NCBI GenBank assembly: GCA_003290165.1
Contig: QNQO01000640.1
Span: 558,001 to 622,000, forward strand
Direction: 5' to 3'
From: Berberis thunbergii
Lineage: Eukaryota; Streptophyta; Magnoliopsida; Ranunculales; Berberidaceae
Length of the DNA: 64,000 nucleotides
Shown in pieces: positions 1-11,000 of the stretch (positions within the stretch are counted from its first letter, which is position 1; each line of letters begins with the position of its first letter). The notes under the pieces were generated by a model. The model searched no databases. It worked only from the letters and a program-made list of their open reading frames with translations, and had not been told where the DNA came from. A program made the position numbers and the translations under genes.

Positions 1-1273
1 ATTCAGGGCGGATACAGATTTTGTCATATCTGCCCCGCGGATACCCGTTTAACCAATTTTGTTTACTAAAGTACCTTTTAAATATATAAAGGGAAATAAA
101 CCCTAGATCTGATCTCTCACTCTTATCTCTCGTTCTCACTCGACACTCAATGCTCAGCATGCGACTCTCTCACTTTCATCTCACATTTTCCCTCCTTGCG
201 GCTCTCATCCTTTCACAGTCTCATAGTCTCAACTAAGGAACAACGGATGTCACTGCAGCCACCGTGAACTGTGCGAACAACACTGGAGCCAATAACCTTT
301 ACATCATTTTCGTGAAGGGAATCAAGGGTCGTCTCAACAGGTTGCATTCTATTTGTGTCGGTGACATGGCGATGGCCACTGTCAATAAGGGGAAGCCTGA
401 TCTTGGGAAGAAGGTCATGCCTGTTGTCATCGTCAGACATAGGAAGCCTTGGCGCCGAAATGATGGTGTGTTCATGTACTTTGAAGACATGTTGGTGTTA
501 GAGTGAACCCCATGGGTGAGATGAAAGGGTTTGCTATAACAGGGCCAATTGGAAAAAGGAATGTGTCGACTTATGGCCAATAATTGCAAGTGCAACCAAT
601 GACGTTGTCCAAGTGTCATTGCAGGAGTGTGTTGGTTATGGAAAATTTGAGATTTTGTTTGAGATAGAACACATTTTTTTTGTAAAATATAGTGTTGTTT
701 GTTGACTACTTAGGTTTTGTTTGCCAGAGGATCGAGGTTAGTGAATCGGGTTATTTATTTACATCAAATCCGAGGTGGAGGTCGAGTGAATCGGGTTATT
801 GACTCGGACAGCCGAGTCAGGGACGGAACGTTCGTTTGGATAACTGAGATCGAGGCGAGGATGGTTTAAAAAATGATAAACGGATGTGCAGGGCGGTTTT
901 GGGGACCCAAAATCCCCAACGGGGCGGGGATGGGTTTGCTCAAATCCACACCGTTTCCATCCATAATTTACTTCGTCATCACAAGTTTATGGATTGGCCA
1001 CTGCTTGTAATCTCATAAAAGACATCGAGATCCATAAATGGGTGTGTTTGTGTTGTTGATCAACATCTTGAAAAGAGGCGAGATCCATAAATTTAGGTTT
1101 TTTTTAGTGGATATTCGGATGAGGCGGATATTCATCAATCCTTTTGCAGCAGGGATGGTTTTTGAAAAATTGTATAAACGTATATTCAGGGCAGATTTAG
1201 GGATTCACGATCTCTAGCAAGGCAGGGACGGATTTGCCCAATTCTGCACCAATCCACTCCGTTGTAATCCCTA
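1..1273. mobile_element. hAT-like non-autonomous element, left end outside window
   Basis: The first 30 bases match positions 123-152 of the complete element at 42636-43914. The last 185 bases (about 1088-1273) match that element's right end and finish in the same CCCTA terminus, so the element should begin roughly 120 bp before the window. A second GC-rich right-end-like block lies at 880-965, which suggests a nested or partly duplicated end. The interior holds a uL14 pseudogene. Assignment to hAT rests on the TAGGG...CCCTA ends and the 8-bp target duplication of the sister copy; the target duplication here cannot be checked. Confidence 0.55.
249..602 (+). pseudogene. RPL23: Ribosomal protein uL14 (RPL23) processed pseudogene
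   Basis: The translation from 258 reads [15 protein letters not shown] and continues through [38 protein letters not shown]. This is cytosolic 60S protein uL14, which lines the subunit interface. Homology then continues in a second frame from about 489 ([17 protein letters not shown]) and in a third from about 555 (DLWPIIASATN), so there are two frameshifts. The first 18 or so residues of the normal 140-residue protein are absent and there are no introns, which points to an mRNA-derived copy. It sits inside the hAT-like element, so it was probably captured or was a later insertion. Not functional. Confidence 0.9.
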
Positions 1274-1835
1274 AGTGCTACACACCTCTCCTCAAATTGT
1301 TATTTTTTACACCACTAGTTCCCTTATTTGACATCACCGCCATTTTTTTTAACCTAGTAATAAACACCACCAATAATAACTTATTTTTCCTTATCTTATC
1401 TCATTTTCCTTCATTGATATCTTCCCAACATCAAGCATGAAAAGCAACGCGTTGCTGCCCTCGCTTTGCATTGCCCTTCTCCTCCACACTCCTTTATTAT
1501 TTTCTTTCAATTTTTTTATTATTTTTTTTTATTTTCAACAACAGGTTGCTACATCATTATTATTCTCATCAACATCAACCAACAAGAATAAAACAACATC
1601 ATTGTAGTCATCGCCCTTTTTTTTTTCTTCTTCGATCTCACTCCAACATATGCTAGACTGGAATCCATTCAAACGGAAGTTGGATCGAGATCGAAGGAGA
1701 AAAGAAAAAAGGAGGCAACGGCGTGGCAGCTGACAGTAGTCATTGTTGCTAATGTTATTGAGACCCATTGTTGATGATAAAATAGAGGGAATGAATAAAC
1801 TGTGAGACTAGGGAACCGGGTTTTGCAACCAGGAC
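1274..1835. other. Unassigned T-rich DNA
   Basis: Pyrimidine-rich sequence between the hAT-like element and the TRIM, with poly-T runs around 1500-1630. Short open frames here are low-complexity and match no family I recognise. Confidence 0.5.
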
Positions 1836-2103
1836 TGTGAGACCCTTGTGTGGGCGGACTTGAGGGGGAGGGTGAGGGTGAGGGTTGGAGCCCAATAGGC
1901 CCAACAGGCCCGTAGATCCCAAGAGGAGTTGGGCTAGCTACCAAGGGGAAACATAGTCCCACATCGCCTGGGTAGGGAAGGATGATGATCTTTATATGTG
2001 AAGGGTTATCTCCCCATTGTACAGAGGCCTTTTAAAGCCGTGCGGGCCGGATGGTAGCCCAAAGCGGACAGTATCTGTACAGTGCGGGAGGCGGGTCGTC
2101 ACA
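1836..2103 (+). repeat. TRIM left LTR
   Basis: 268 bp, TG...CA ends. It differs from the right LTR by one C in a C-run near 2013 and one G/A substitution near 2071. Confidence 0.92.
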
Positions 2104-2106
2104 GTT

Positions 2107-2118
2107 TGGTATCAGAGC
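2107..2118 (+). other. TRIM primer-binding site
   Basis: TGGTATCAGAGC, complementary to the 3' end of plant initiator tRNA-Met, begins 3 bases after the left LTR. The same motif is used by the gypsy element further along. Confidence 0.92.
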
Positions 2119-2207
2119 CTGACCCAGCCGGAAGTGTGCCACGTGGAGGTGGGCCCTCGGGCAACGTGGACGTTGTGCCTGTGTGGCCAACGAGGACGTT
2201 GGGCCTT

Positions 2208-2220
2208 AAGGGGGGTGGAC
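2208..2220 (+). other. TRIM polypurine tract
   Basis: AAGGGGGGTGGAC lies directly before the right LTR, where plus-strand priming is expected. Confidence 0.75.
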
Positions 2221-2487
2221 TGTGAGACCCTTGTGTGGGCGGACTTGAGGGGGAGGGTGAGGGTGAGGGTTGGAGCCCAATAGGCCCAACAGGCCCGTAG
2301 ATCCCAAGAGGAGTTGGGCTAGCTACCAAGGGGAAACATAGTCCCACATCGCCTGGGTAGGGAAGGATGATGATCTTTATATGTGAAGGGTTATCTCCCA
2401 TTGTACAGAGGCCTTTTAAAGCCGTGCGGGCCGGATGGTAGCCCAAAGCGGACAATATCTGTACAGTGCGGGAGGCGGGTCGTCACA
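2221..2487 (+). repeat. TRIM right LTR
   Basis: 267 bp direct repeat of 1836-2103, followed directly by the second AGGAC target duplication. Confidence 0.92.
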
Positions 2488-2492
2488 AGGAC

Positions 2493-2880
2493 GATGTGAC
2501 ATTACCAGATGAGTTTTTTACAATCTCGAGATACACACAAACACTGAAAATTTCATAATTCTTTAAAGATCATGCCACATCACCATGGTTGCAAAAACTT
2601 AGTTTCCTAGCATTTTCGTAATTTAAAATACATAACTTATTTTCTTAAATTAGAAATTGAAACCAAAATTTTTATGATTTTTTCTACACAAAACGAAATA
2701 TTTTTAAAAATCGGGACCAAAAATACGTCTAAAAAATGCAATCACAATATGCTTGAAGGGGGTAAATAACATGGCATGGGATGTATCCCGAACTTTCCTT
2801 TTTGAGGTTAAACCGTGCGGTATTCGCGTGCATTTCACGCCAATCACAGCGTCACATAAGTATCTCCCCTTCTCGTTCCA
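2493..2880. other. Intergenic, upstream of the ankyrin gene
   Basis: AT-rich DNA between the TRIM and the 5' region of the ankyrin gene; no recognisable feature. Confidence 0.5.
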
Positions 2881-3352
2881 ATCTCACATCAAAATTAAAT
2901 CACAAAACCTCTGTTACTCTCTCGTCTTCGTCAATCTAGGGTTTCTTTTTCATCCTGTCGTTCTTTTTCGATCGATCGATGTTTCTCTCTGAAAACTCTC
3001 CGATTTAGGGTTTCAGCATCTTCAATTTTAGATTGTTCGTCTCCAATCACCGCCACTTCTCTCTATTATATCCATTATGTTTAACATCGCTTGTTCGTTT
3101 CGCCTCTCTTCGATTTCGATCTCTCAGAATCTTCGTGTTTTCGGACCTGGATTGAATCCATTTGCACCCGCTGGTATGGGTAACTATTCTCGCTAATCTC
3201 CGTTTCTTCATGTAAACTTAGGTTTTTCGGTCTTTGATATTCTCGTATCTCGAGGTTCGGCGTTGGTTCTTTCTCTCTCTCTGCTATTTGAATTTCTCTC
3301 GTTGAGTTTGATTTTGCTGTTCTTGAGGTTTTGTATTGGATATATATAAGTA
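2881..3352 (+). promoter_or_regulatory. Probable 5' UTR of the ankyrin gene, with upstream ATGs
   Basis: Pyrimidine-rich leader typical of plant 5' UTRs, with TAGGGTTT-like motifs near 2938 and 3007. An upstream ATG at 2979 opens a 9-codon ORF, and another at 3078 opens a 36-codon ORF. A GTAACT at about 3179 and an acceptor-like TATATAAG at about 3350 could bound a leader intron that would remove part of this; this is inferred, not proven. Confidence 0.45.
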
Positions 3353-6300
3353 ATGTTGCAAGAGCCATTTGTTGGCGTTGCTTCGCTGAGGCGAAATGGT
3401 TCAAGTAGGAGGCTTTTGAAGCCCTCTGTTGATATGGATGATAGAGGCTGGACTCTACTTCATGTTGGTGCTAGAAAAGGCGATCTTAAGCAGGTTCGTA
3501 TCAATTTATCTCCTATTTATTGTCCTTTGCCTTTATTATATATGCCTTTTTTGATGTCTTATTTACCCTTTTTTGGTTTTTATTTGTTATTTGGTTTTTG
3601 CCAATATAATCAAAACACATTTTTAATCCTTGCACTTGAAGGATAAAGTTCTATTGGGATTGGGATAAAACATGATTGTTAGATTGTCAAAATCAATTTG
3701 TAAAAGCATTTGTTTGGAGAATATTTGTTGGATTGATTGAGAATGTTAGGCGAGAGGGGTTCATATTTGGTTTGCGAAACTGTGTCTCCTGTGTTTTTAG
3801 GATGTAAAATCATGTTATAGGATTTAGATAAAGATGAATTGATTAATAGTTGGGATTAGAAGGCAAGTTCTTAATCAAATATTGGGAGATGCCATTTGGA
3901 GCAGATATGTAAGTAGGCAAGCTTGGGAGCCAACCATTGACTTAACTAGATTTGATAAGATTGACAATTTGAAGAGGAAATATATCTCTAATGCTAGGAG
4001 AGTCACCCTTATTAAGTGTACAATTGCAAGTGTTCCAGTTTTCATCTTGTCAACTACAACCATGCCAAAAGTCATTGGAGATTTTTAGGGAACAGGTGGA
4101 ACATCAAGAGTTTCCACCTTGACCAAATTATGGAAGCCAAAAGCCATTGGAGATTAGGTATTCAAGATTAAAACATCTTAACAAAGCTATTGAAATTGCT
4201 TGGGAGATTCAGTAAAAAAAGAGTGAGTGGTAGTGGTTCCATATAATATATGGTGCAAGAAAGAGGTTGACACACAAAAACCACTAGTGCTCCCTATGGT
4301 TGCTCTTGGCGGTGATAGCAATTATGAATTTCAAGCCCCAATTGAAAGAGAATATTACTTCGGAGGAAATGGTAATACAATTGTTTTTTCGGATGACATT
4401 TGTGGTGGAAACAACCTCTAAAAGTTTTGGACCATTTTCGACATTTCTTCGAGGAAAATAGAAGCTATCCCTCAATATGACATGGGAATTGGAGGAAATA
4501 TAGGGAATTGGGACTTGGCATCGAGAACTCCCACTTGGTGAATTTGATTATTTGATTCGTTAAATAAGGGATCGAAGCTTTAAACATAATAGTAATGTAA
4601 AACATGTTGCTATAAGATTTGCAATTTTAATTGTTTATTTCTAAGCATTTACCCTTTCTCTAATTGTTAAAAGCATCTCCAGTGGACTCCATCAAATAAT
4701 TTTCCGTTTCACTGGAACACCCAAATCTTAAACTTTTGTTTTGACCATAAAACCTATTACAAGTGCCTTGTAACAAATGAAATGGACATGTAAGAAAGTA
4801 TAATTCCAAACCTATACAGTTTGTTGTCATTTTTTGGGTGAATGAGATAATTTTGGGGTGTGATATGGGATTTTGGATTTATGCTACTTATGCACTGGGG
4901 AGGCAAAGCAGAAAGCTGGGGGTGCGAGTAAAGTTTGGCAAGATTAGGGTTAGGAGGGTATTTTGGCATATTGAAAGTTTTGTAGTTGTATTCTACTTTA
5001 TAAAATCCCTCCTCCCTCCCTCCCTCCCTCTTGTCATCAATCTTGCGGCCTCTCGTCCCATGCCTCGTGTACAAAGTCGAGCTAAAACCACGACTTGCTT
5101 TCCTTATTTCTTTTTTGGTTTTTTGTTCGACTTTTCTTTGTTTTTCATTTGTCATGGATGCTAATTTAGATGTTGCTTTTGATAGGCATTGCGTTCAACC
5201 AGCTTTTTATCTCGACAGACGTGTCAACGAGAGCATAAATCAATAGGTTCAACTTTGTGCAAAACGTACCTTCTCTTCAATTAATTTTGAAATGAAGCTG
5301 ACACTACTAAGCTGATATTGCTAATGTGTAGTTGTCATCTGATCTGTTGACATTATTTTCCTTTATTTGGTTTAGTCACTCAAGCATTTGAGCCAAGTCA
5401 GTTAAGCATTGTTAGTTTTTCAGTTGTTGCTTCATAATGGTGAACTCCCTGTTATATTACAATGAGGGACGATTCAAGTTTCCGGAGCATAGATTAATTC
5501 ATTTCCCAGTATTTAACAGCACGATGTGTAATACTTTGCACCGTGTTTACCTGTCTCCTGGTACATCTTTAACTTTTATTTGTTTTTGGTCAGTTCTTGA
5601 TTTTGTTTTTTAAGTTGATTTTCAAGGGTTGGTTATGTTTGCTGGCTTTTTAGACCCTGTGATTTGATAGCAAATTCATTAGATAATATATTTTAACAAT
5701 TTTCATTTTGAGTAAATCTGCCGACTTTATTGCAAAATCTCTGTTTATTACTTGTGATTTTGTGCAATATTGTATGTTTGTGTGGAATAAATGAAATCTA
5801 ATCCTTCAAAGATGTTCAACTCTTCAATCAAAACTTTTTAAAATGATTTGCCACTATTATGAAACGTATCATGTCTGTGGATGATGAAGAAATTTTGGTT
5901 TAGGTTGCGTTTTGGGATTTGAAAGTGCATGAACAAAGTTGCGTCTGTGGTGGAAACTACCTCAAAAAGTTTTGGACCATTTTCAACATTTCTTTGAGGA
6001 AAATAGGTGTTCTCTCAATATTAGTGTTTTTATACTCGCTGTGTCATAATAAAGTTGTACACTAGTATGTCACGGATCCAAGGTTTCATTTGTACATGTT
6101 TTATTTGGAGGGATTGTTAAGACTGCAATACCTTTTTTTATATGCTACTTTTTTTTTGTCCTTAACATAGTTCTTAGCGAAACCTTGGATCCGTGACATA
6201 CTAGTGTACAACTTTACTAGTATAAGCCTAAGAACCTGATTGCTCAATGTTACTTGACATGATCCAACATCAAAGCATGAATGAGCTATGGTGTATATTC

Positions 6301-6448
6301 TCGAGCGGGAGGAAAAGCTTGCCTAGCATCCAAAAACATTTTGACCATTTTCAGCAGCTTCTACTTAGTGCCTCAGAAACATTTTGACCTATGATATGTA
6401 CAAGCCACACATACTTCCCTCCTTTAGTAGAGACCGAGCATTTGGTGT

Positions 6449-6516
<68 letters not shown>

Positions 6517-9203
6517 CCTTCGATTAGGTTTTACCTCACTTGTTTTTTTCTATTAAGGTTCATTATGCGCACCCATCATAGTTCCGATAAATTGTCCTAT
6601 TTTCCTTAACTTTTATTGTTTTGACCGTGTTTTCTTAATGAGACAACAATGATGGCATCCAAGGGGATTGTAATGAATAGTCTTAATTGTGGATGCCCAT
6701 ATTAGAGAATGGGTTGCATATAGAAAAAATCTCTACACTCAAGGGAGCTAGAGAACTTCTCTTATTAATGATTATAGAAAATGGTAATGCCTTAACCCTT
6801 ATACATGGTGTAGAGATCTTATGTATTTACAACCCACTATCTATTGTGGGCATCCACACTTTAACATAAAGTTCCTCTTTACTGTAAAGTCTGCCTATAA
6901 GTTCTTTTTTCAGCATACCAGGGTTCAAAACCTTCCTCTTCCTTTATTCCTAACAAAGCCCTCATCCATGATATATGGACAGCCTTCACCCCCCATAGAA
7001 TCCACTTTGTTGCCTCGTTAAAACCTTGTCGGGAAAAACTGGATCAAAGGGAAAAAGTGCAACATGTTGATATGCTTGCATAAAGCACACCTTTTAGTTA
7101 TGCTGCGTCATTCATCATTGAGTATTTTTTCCTCGAGGGAAGAACCATTTTTTCCTTGAGGGAAGTGGTTCTCAATTTTCAGGTTACTGTAGATGACACA
7201 TGCATTTCCATTTGTTGCTATGTCAGATTGAGGGCTTCAATGCAAGTCACTGTCTTATACTTGTAATGACTTGGCTATAATAGTAACTAGCTCTTATTGT
7301 TGTGGTACTATGGTGTATGTTATGAGATGGTTTTTTCGTTTGTGGTGATGACCATATTTTGTAGGACCATGTTTTGTGACTTATGATTGTATGTTATGGT
7401 GATGGAACTTTTAGTTATGCTTGCATAAAGCACACCTTTTAGTCATGTGGCGTCATTCATCACCGAGTATTTTTGCTTGAGGGAAGGGGTTCTCAACTTT
7501 CAGGTTACTGTAGATGACACATGCATTTCCATTTGTCTTCAGATTGAGGGCTTCATTGCAAGTTACTGTCTTGTAGGTGTCTTTTTCATTCTGTAAGGAA
7601 GCCGTGGAAACCATTTAATATCCATGCAGAGCCATGTTTTGAATGGTCTCCATTCTTAGCATTTTGATTTTATACTTCTGTGGAACTGGATACTCACCAG
7701 TGTGTACATCTTCACAAGAGTTGTCTGCTGCACATCGGTGGATGATGAGATGATATTACAAATTTCACTCCCATTGTGCAACTGCCTACAGCATTCCTAA
7801 TCAAATGATTTAAGTTTAGTTGATTCATATATGAGCAGCTATGTTCAAGGTTACATGATTTGTTAATTTCTTGTTAGTTGTGTAAACGTTCAGGATGTAG
7901 AGCAAGTACTCGGAAGTCGGTAAAAACCTTTCTAAACCTGCAAGCGAATTTAAGATCATCTGAATCATGAATGCTAACAAATGACCATCTCAAAAAGTAA
8001 ACACACATCGAATGATGGCAGTCTTAAGAGAAACAAAGCTGGAATTGGACGTTATGCTACAAATGTCCATGCAATTTGAAGTGGATCTCCATGTCTTAGG
8101 ATCAGTTCAGAATCAACAAAAACCTTCTTGAACGTACTTCTACTTGGATTTGTTCAAGTGGGTCAAGACAGATCCAAGACCTCCAAGTGTTCCTCGTTTT
8201 CCCCCCAACTTCAGTTATATGTGTTATGTAGTTGAATCAATTATTTTTGCTTGAATAGTTACATGCTTATTGATGTGTAAAGCATGTGGAAGCCGCAAGG
8301 CATAAGGATTCAATGCAAACTGATCGAGAACAATTGAGTACTGACAAGATCATCATCTTTTTACAAATTAATTGTGTTTCATTGTTGTCTTATGCAGGTG
8401 AAGCGACTTCTTGATGAAGGCATGGATGTCAATGTTCCTGCATGGGGACCTAAATCACCAGGTGTTACAGCTCTTCACCTTGCTGCCCAGGGAGGGCATG
8501 TTAAAGTTATGGACGTATTACTTGAGCGTGGTGCAAACATTGATGCAAGAACTAAGGGCGCATGTGGCTGTAAGTATCTCTTCGATTATTATAATGAAGA
8601 ATGTATGATTGGTTGGCCCTTGATTGAATCATTATAGTTTGAGATGGAAAATACTTATCAATATCGTGTAGATTATGGTGGTAGTTCTGATTGGAGTCTG
8701 CTGCCTCCGAAATGTTAATGCAGAGGGAAAACACATGTAGATGTGCTGCAGCCTAGTTTCAATAGAATTAGTAGAAGAGGTTTACACTCTCATGCACATA
8801 TCAGGATTTGAATCTGAAGTCCCTGAATCTACCACTGTTTAGAACATTTGTACATGTCAAAAAGCAGGTTCACTTTACGTTCTTGATAGATCATGGATGT
8901 CTATGTTGAATTGCTATTGCAAATGATATTGGGTTTTTCGTATCAGTTCTTGGTCTTGATTTGGTTTCTTTTGTTTTTGCCTCAGGGACTCCTCTCCACA
9001 CTGCAGCCAAAGAAAGGAAGAAAGCTGCAATCAAATTTCTCGTTGAGAATGGAGCATTCTTACCAGATGATATTAATGACAACAGGTTCAATCCACCACT
9101 TCATTACTGCCCTGGTCTTGAATGGGCTTACGAGGAATTGAAGCGTCTCCAAGAAGATACTTCCTCATCAGCTGGGGAGAGCTCGTATAGCTCTGGATAC
9201 TAA
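3353..9203 (+). CDS. PIA-like ankyrin-repeat protein (phytochrome-interacting type), 3 exons
   Basis: Exons 3353-3493, 8398-8569 and 8986-9203 join in frame to 531 nt, or 176 residues. Introns are GT-AG (donors GTTCGT and GTAAGT; acceptors ATGCAG and CCTCAG). The protein has a short basic N-terminus, DDRGWTLLHVGARKGDLKQ (repeat 1), GVTALHLAAQGGHVKVMDVL and GANIDA (repeat 2), WTPLHTAAKERKKAAIKFL (repeat 3), then RFNPPLHYCPGLEWAYEE and a serine-rich tail. Order and length match the plant PIA1/PIA2 family, small ankyrin proteins reported to bind phytochrome and modulate anthocyanin responses. That function is family knowledge and is not visible here. The ATG at 3353 is chosen because it leads directly into the family's basic N-terminus. 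Intron 1 is unusually long (4.9 kb) and full of repeats. Confidence 0.88.
3875..4100 (+). pseudogene. LINE reverse-transcriptase fragment in intron 1
   Basis: The frame at 3882-4088 reads RRVTLIKCTIASVPVFILST, matching the conserved segment just after the RT domain of plant L1-type LINEs (usually G-R-x-T-LIK followed by S-x-P-V-Y). Both ends are cut and no other LINE domain is adjacent, so this is a relic inside the ankyrin-gene intron. Confidence 0.6.
4395..4475 (+). repeat. Dispersed repeat pair within intron 1, copy 1
   Basis: About 75 bp around TTTGTGGTGGAAACAACCTC recurs at 5941-6020 with a few substitutions, including a shared AAAAGTTTTGGACCATTTTC segment. Origin unknown. Confidence 0.6.
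4560..6040. other. Intron 1 interior
   Basis: AT-rich intron sequence with a TCCC microsatellite at about 5007-5031. Short open frames at 4757-5246 match nothing I recognise. The second copy of the 75 bp dispersed repeat is at 5941-6020. Confidence 0.5.
6050..6216. mobile_element. Palindromic MITE-like element
   Basis: A 37-bp left arm starting TAAAGTTGTACACTAGTATG at 6050 is repeated as a perfect inverted copy ending at 6216, with a T-rich loop of about 90 bp. Such long perfect arms indicate a recent foldback or MITE insertion. No clear target duplication is visible, so the superfamily is unassigned. Confidence 0.7.
6455..6513. repeat. (TA)n microsatellite
   Basis: About 29 uninterrupted TA dinucleotides within intron 1. 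Confidence 0.95.
6686..6860. mobile_element. PIF/Harbinger-like (Tourist) MITE
   Basis: 175 bp with inverted ends of about 32 bp (ATTGTGGATGCCCA at left, AGTGTGGATGCCCA as reverse complement at right) flanked by TTA at 6683-6685 and 6861-6863. A 3-bp TTA duplication is diagnostic of PIF/Harbinger. There is no coding capacity. Confidence 0.72.
6868..7020 (+). pseudogene. Possible LINE C-terminal (zf-RVT region) fragment
   Basis: The frame encodes KFLFTVKSAYKFFF; FTVKSAY is the usual lead-in to the zinc-binding region at the end of plant L1 LINE ORF2. The downstream match is weak and the piece is short, so the call is tentative. Confidence 0.4.
7071..7575 (+). repeat. Direct duplication in intron 1 (two copies)
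   Basis: Copies 7071-7257 and 7416-7575 share TATGCTTGCATAAAGCACAC, the CGTCATTCATCA region, GGTTACTGTAGATGACACAT and CAGATTGAGGGCTTCA in the same order. The 158 bp between them resembles part of the gene's 3' flank (9350-9500). Confidence 0.75.
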
Positions 9204-9990
9204 TTCGATGCACCTCTGCTATGGCCAGAAGACCAGTAATTACCAGAATTTCACTGAAGTATTGGCCATGTTGATCTTTTGTTCATATCTTTGTTATATG
9301 CCATATGGGGATGGGATGCTCGAAGATCTTCTTGGTTTGAACATCTGTACTTATAATGACACATGGTATGCTAATAACCAACTCTTACTGTTGTGGTACT
9401 ATGATGTATGTTATGAGATGGTTTGTTTGACTGCAGTGATGACTTTGTAAGACCAACACTTATCTGTTTGATGACTTATGGTTGTATGTTATGAGATGTT
9501 TGGTTCCCCACCTGTTGAGACTGTTATTGAGATTGTTGTCTGGGTGATATATTATGGTGAACTTGTGTTTCATTGTAGTTGGAGAAAAAGGAGGATACAA
9601 AGCTATAGGTCCAAGATGGGGCCTTTCACCCCTTTCTGGTTCGCTGTAAATAAGTTATATTGTTCACTAATTTATACGTGCAGTTTTGGTTTCAATGAAG
9701 GGATTTAGATGCCAAGCCCAGTTTATACGTGCAGAGATAGCGATGTCAAAGCCTTCTGAGTAGCCTGCTTGATAGGGTTTCAGTTTGTAGAAGTTGGTGG
9801 GCAAAGAGAAGAGCCATCCTCCTGCATTGCGTGGACTGGGCGATGGTTCTGCATTGCAGTGCTGTTCAAATTGCAACCATTCGAAGTGGTTGATACTCGT
9901 TTTCGCATTCATAGTTGGATTTGCAATAGCAAGACGCAAGTCCCTTTCTACTTTATAAAATCCTTGTCAAACATTAAAATTTGGTAATGT
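9204..9990 (+). other. 3' UTR / 3' flank of the ankyrin gene
   Basis: Follows the TAA at 9201-9203. Positions 9350-9500 are similar to intron segment 7258-7410. A 13-bp TTTATACGTGCAG motif occurs twice, near 9671 and 9721. No polyadenylation site can be fixed with confidence. Confidence 0.45.
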
Positions 9991-11000
9991 GCGTAATCCA
10001 CAACTTGCACCACCAACTTGTAGGATTTGGGTGGCAGCATTAGTGGGTGAGGTTAAGTCTTACCAGCTAAAACTTGAGAAATAAATTCTATTTCCTTTGT
10101 TATGGAGATTTTTGTTGTTTAGTTGTCTATTTACTGACAGAAAATCAATTCTTCATATGACTGTTTTCCCATTACTTATGGAATCCCAAGTTCAAGGAAA
10201 GTCTTCCAAATCGAAATCACAAAAATGTATTAATTTTTATGTCATTTTTTCATGCAATCAAATACATCCATAATTTATCATCAAGGCTAAGCATGAATAG
10301 TAGGAATTTCTTCCACCATTCATGCAACTCAAACCTCGACAAAAAGGTCAGACTTAGCCAAAAAATGGCTGCCTGGAATTGGGGTTTTAGTAGATTGTCG
10401 ACTGTCAACAGCCACCTTGTAATGCTTGAATCTTTAATACAAAAAGGTACGGTCATCAACGCTCAAGCTGGAAGAGTACTTGATTCCAAAATTTGTAGTC
10501 TGGTATATGGCAGAAGTTATAAGAAAATTCAGCTGAATTATGTATTATTAGTTCAATTCCACTTTGACAATGTGTAATGTATTATTAGAAAACAAATTTA
10601 TAATAAGAACAAAAAGAAAAATTCTGTCTAAGTTGTGGTAGACCACCCATCACAGTAGGCAAATCCACAACCACATGGATGCTTCCCCGCATGAATAAAC
10701 TAAGTTACATTAATAATGTGATCGATTTGAGGCCACAAAGAAAGGCCCCTTAATTAGACTAGGCATCCAATCACTGCATTATCACTAGCTATCAACATGT
10801 TTGTAGATTTTAGGCATTCCTATTAATTATGTGAGAAAGATCTTTTTTGACAAAAAAAAAAAAATTGACTCAGCCCGATCTTTGTGCCTGGCACTGAGTA
10901 AAGTTGACATTCACGTATTGGACACTCTCTCCATACACTAATTGGTGCTCTCTCCCTCATGCTGCATAAAAAAAGGTTATTTTTGGCAACCTCAGTTTCC
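9991..11000. other. Intergenic
   Basis: No gene recognised; an open frame at 10239-10577 matches no family I know. A segment at about 10903-10945 (TTGACATTCACGTATTGGAC onward) is similar to array unit A near 16155, so it is a dispersed repeat. Confidence 0.4.

Larger units (their letters stand above)
1836..2487 (+). mobile_element. Complete TRIM retrotransposon
   Basis: Two nearly identical direct repeats of 268 and 267 bp flank a 117 bp interior. The repeats begin TGTGAGACCC and end GTCGTCACA. The 5-bp target duplication AGGAC is perfect on both sides (1831-1835 and 2488-2492). The interior starts with a primer-binding site matching initiator tRNA-Met and ends with a purine tract before the second LTR. 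There is no coding capacity, and the total of 652 bp is typical of terminal-repeat retrotransposons in miniature, which must be mobilised by an autonomous partner. The LTRs differ at about two positions, so the insertion is young. Confidence 0.93.

Noticed and set aside
264..506. uL14 open frame as a working ribosomal protein gene
   Set aside because: Lacks the N-terminus and introns, and the rest of the protein continues in two other frames.
1836..2487. TRIM as a Cassandra element carrying 5S rRNA sequence
   Set aside because: The LTRs contain no 5S internal-promoter-like sequence that I can recognise.
4757..5246. Overlapping frames within intron 1 as a nested gene
   Set aside because: Frames on both strands are of similar length, match nothing known and lack supporting splice or start context.
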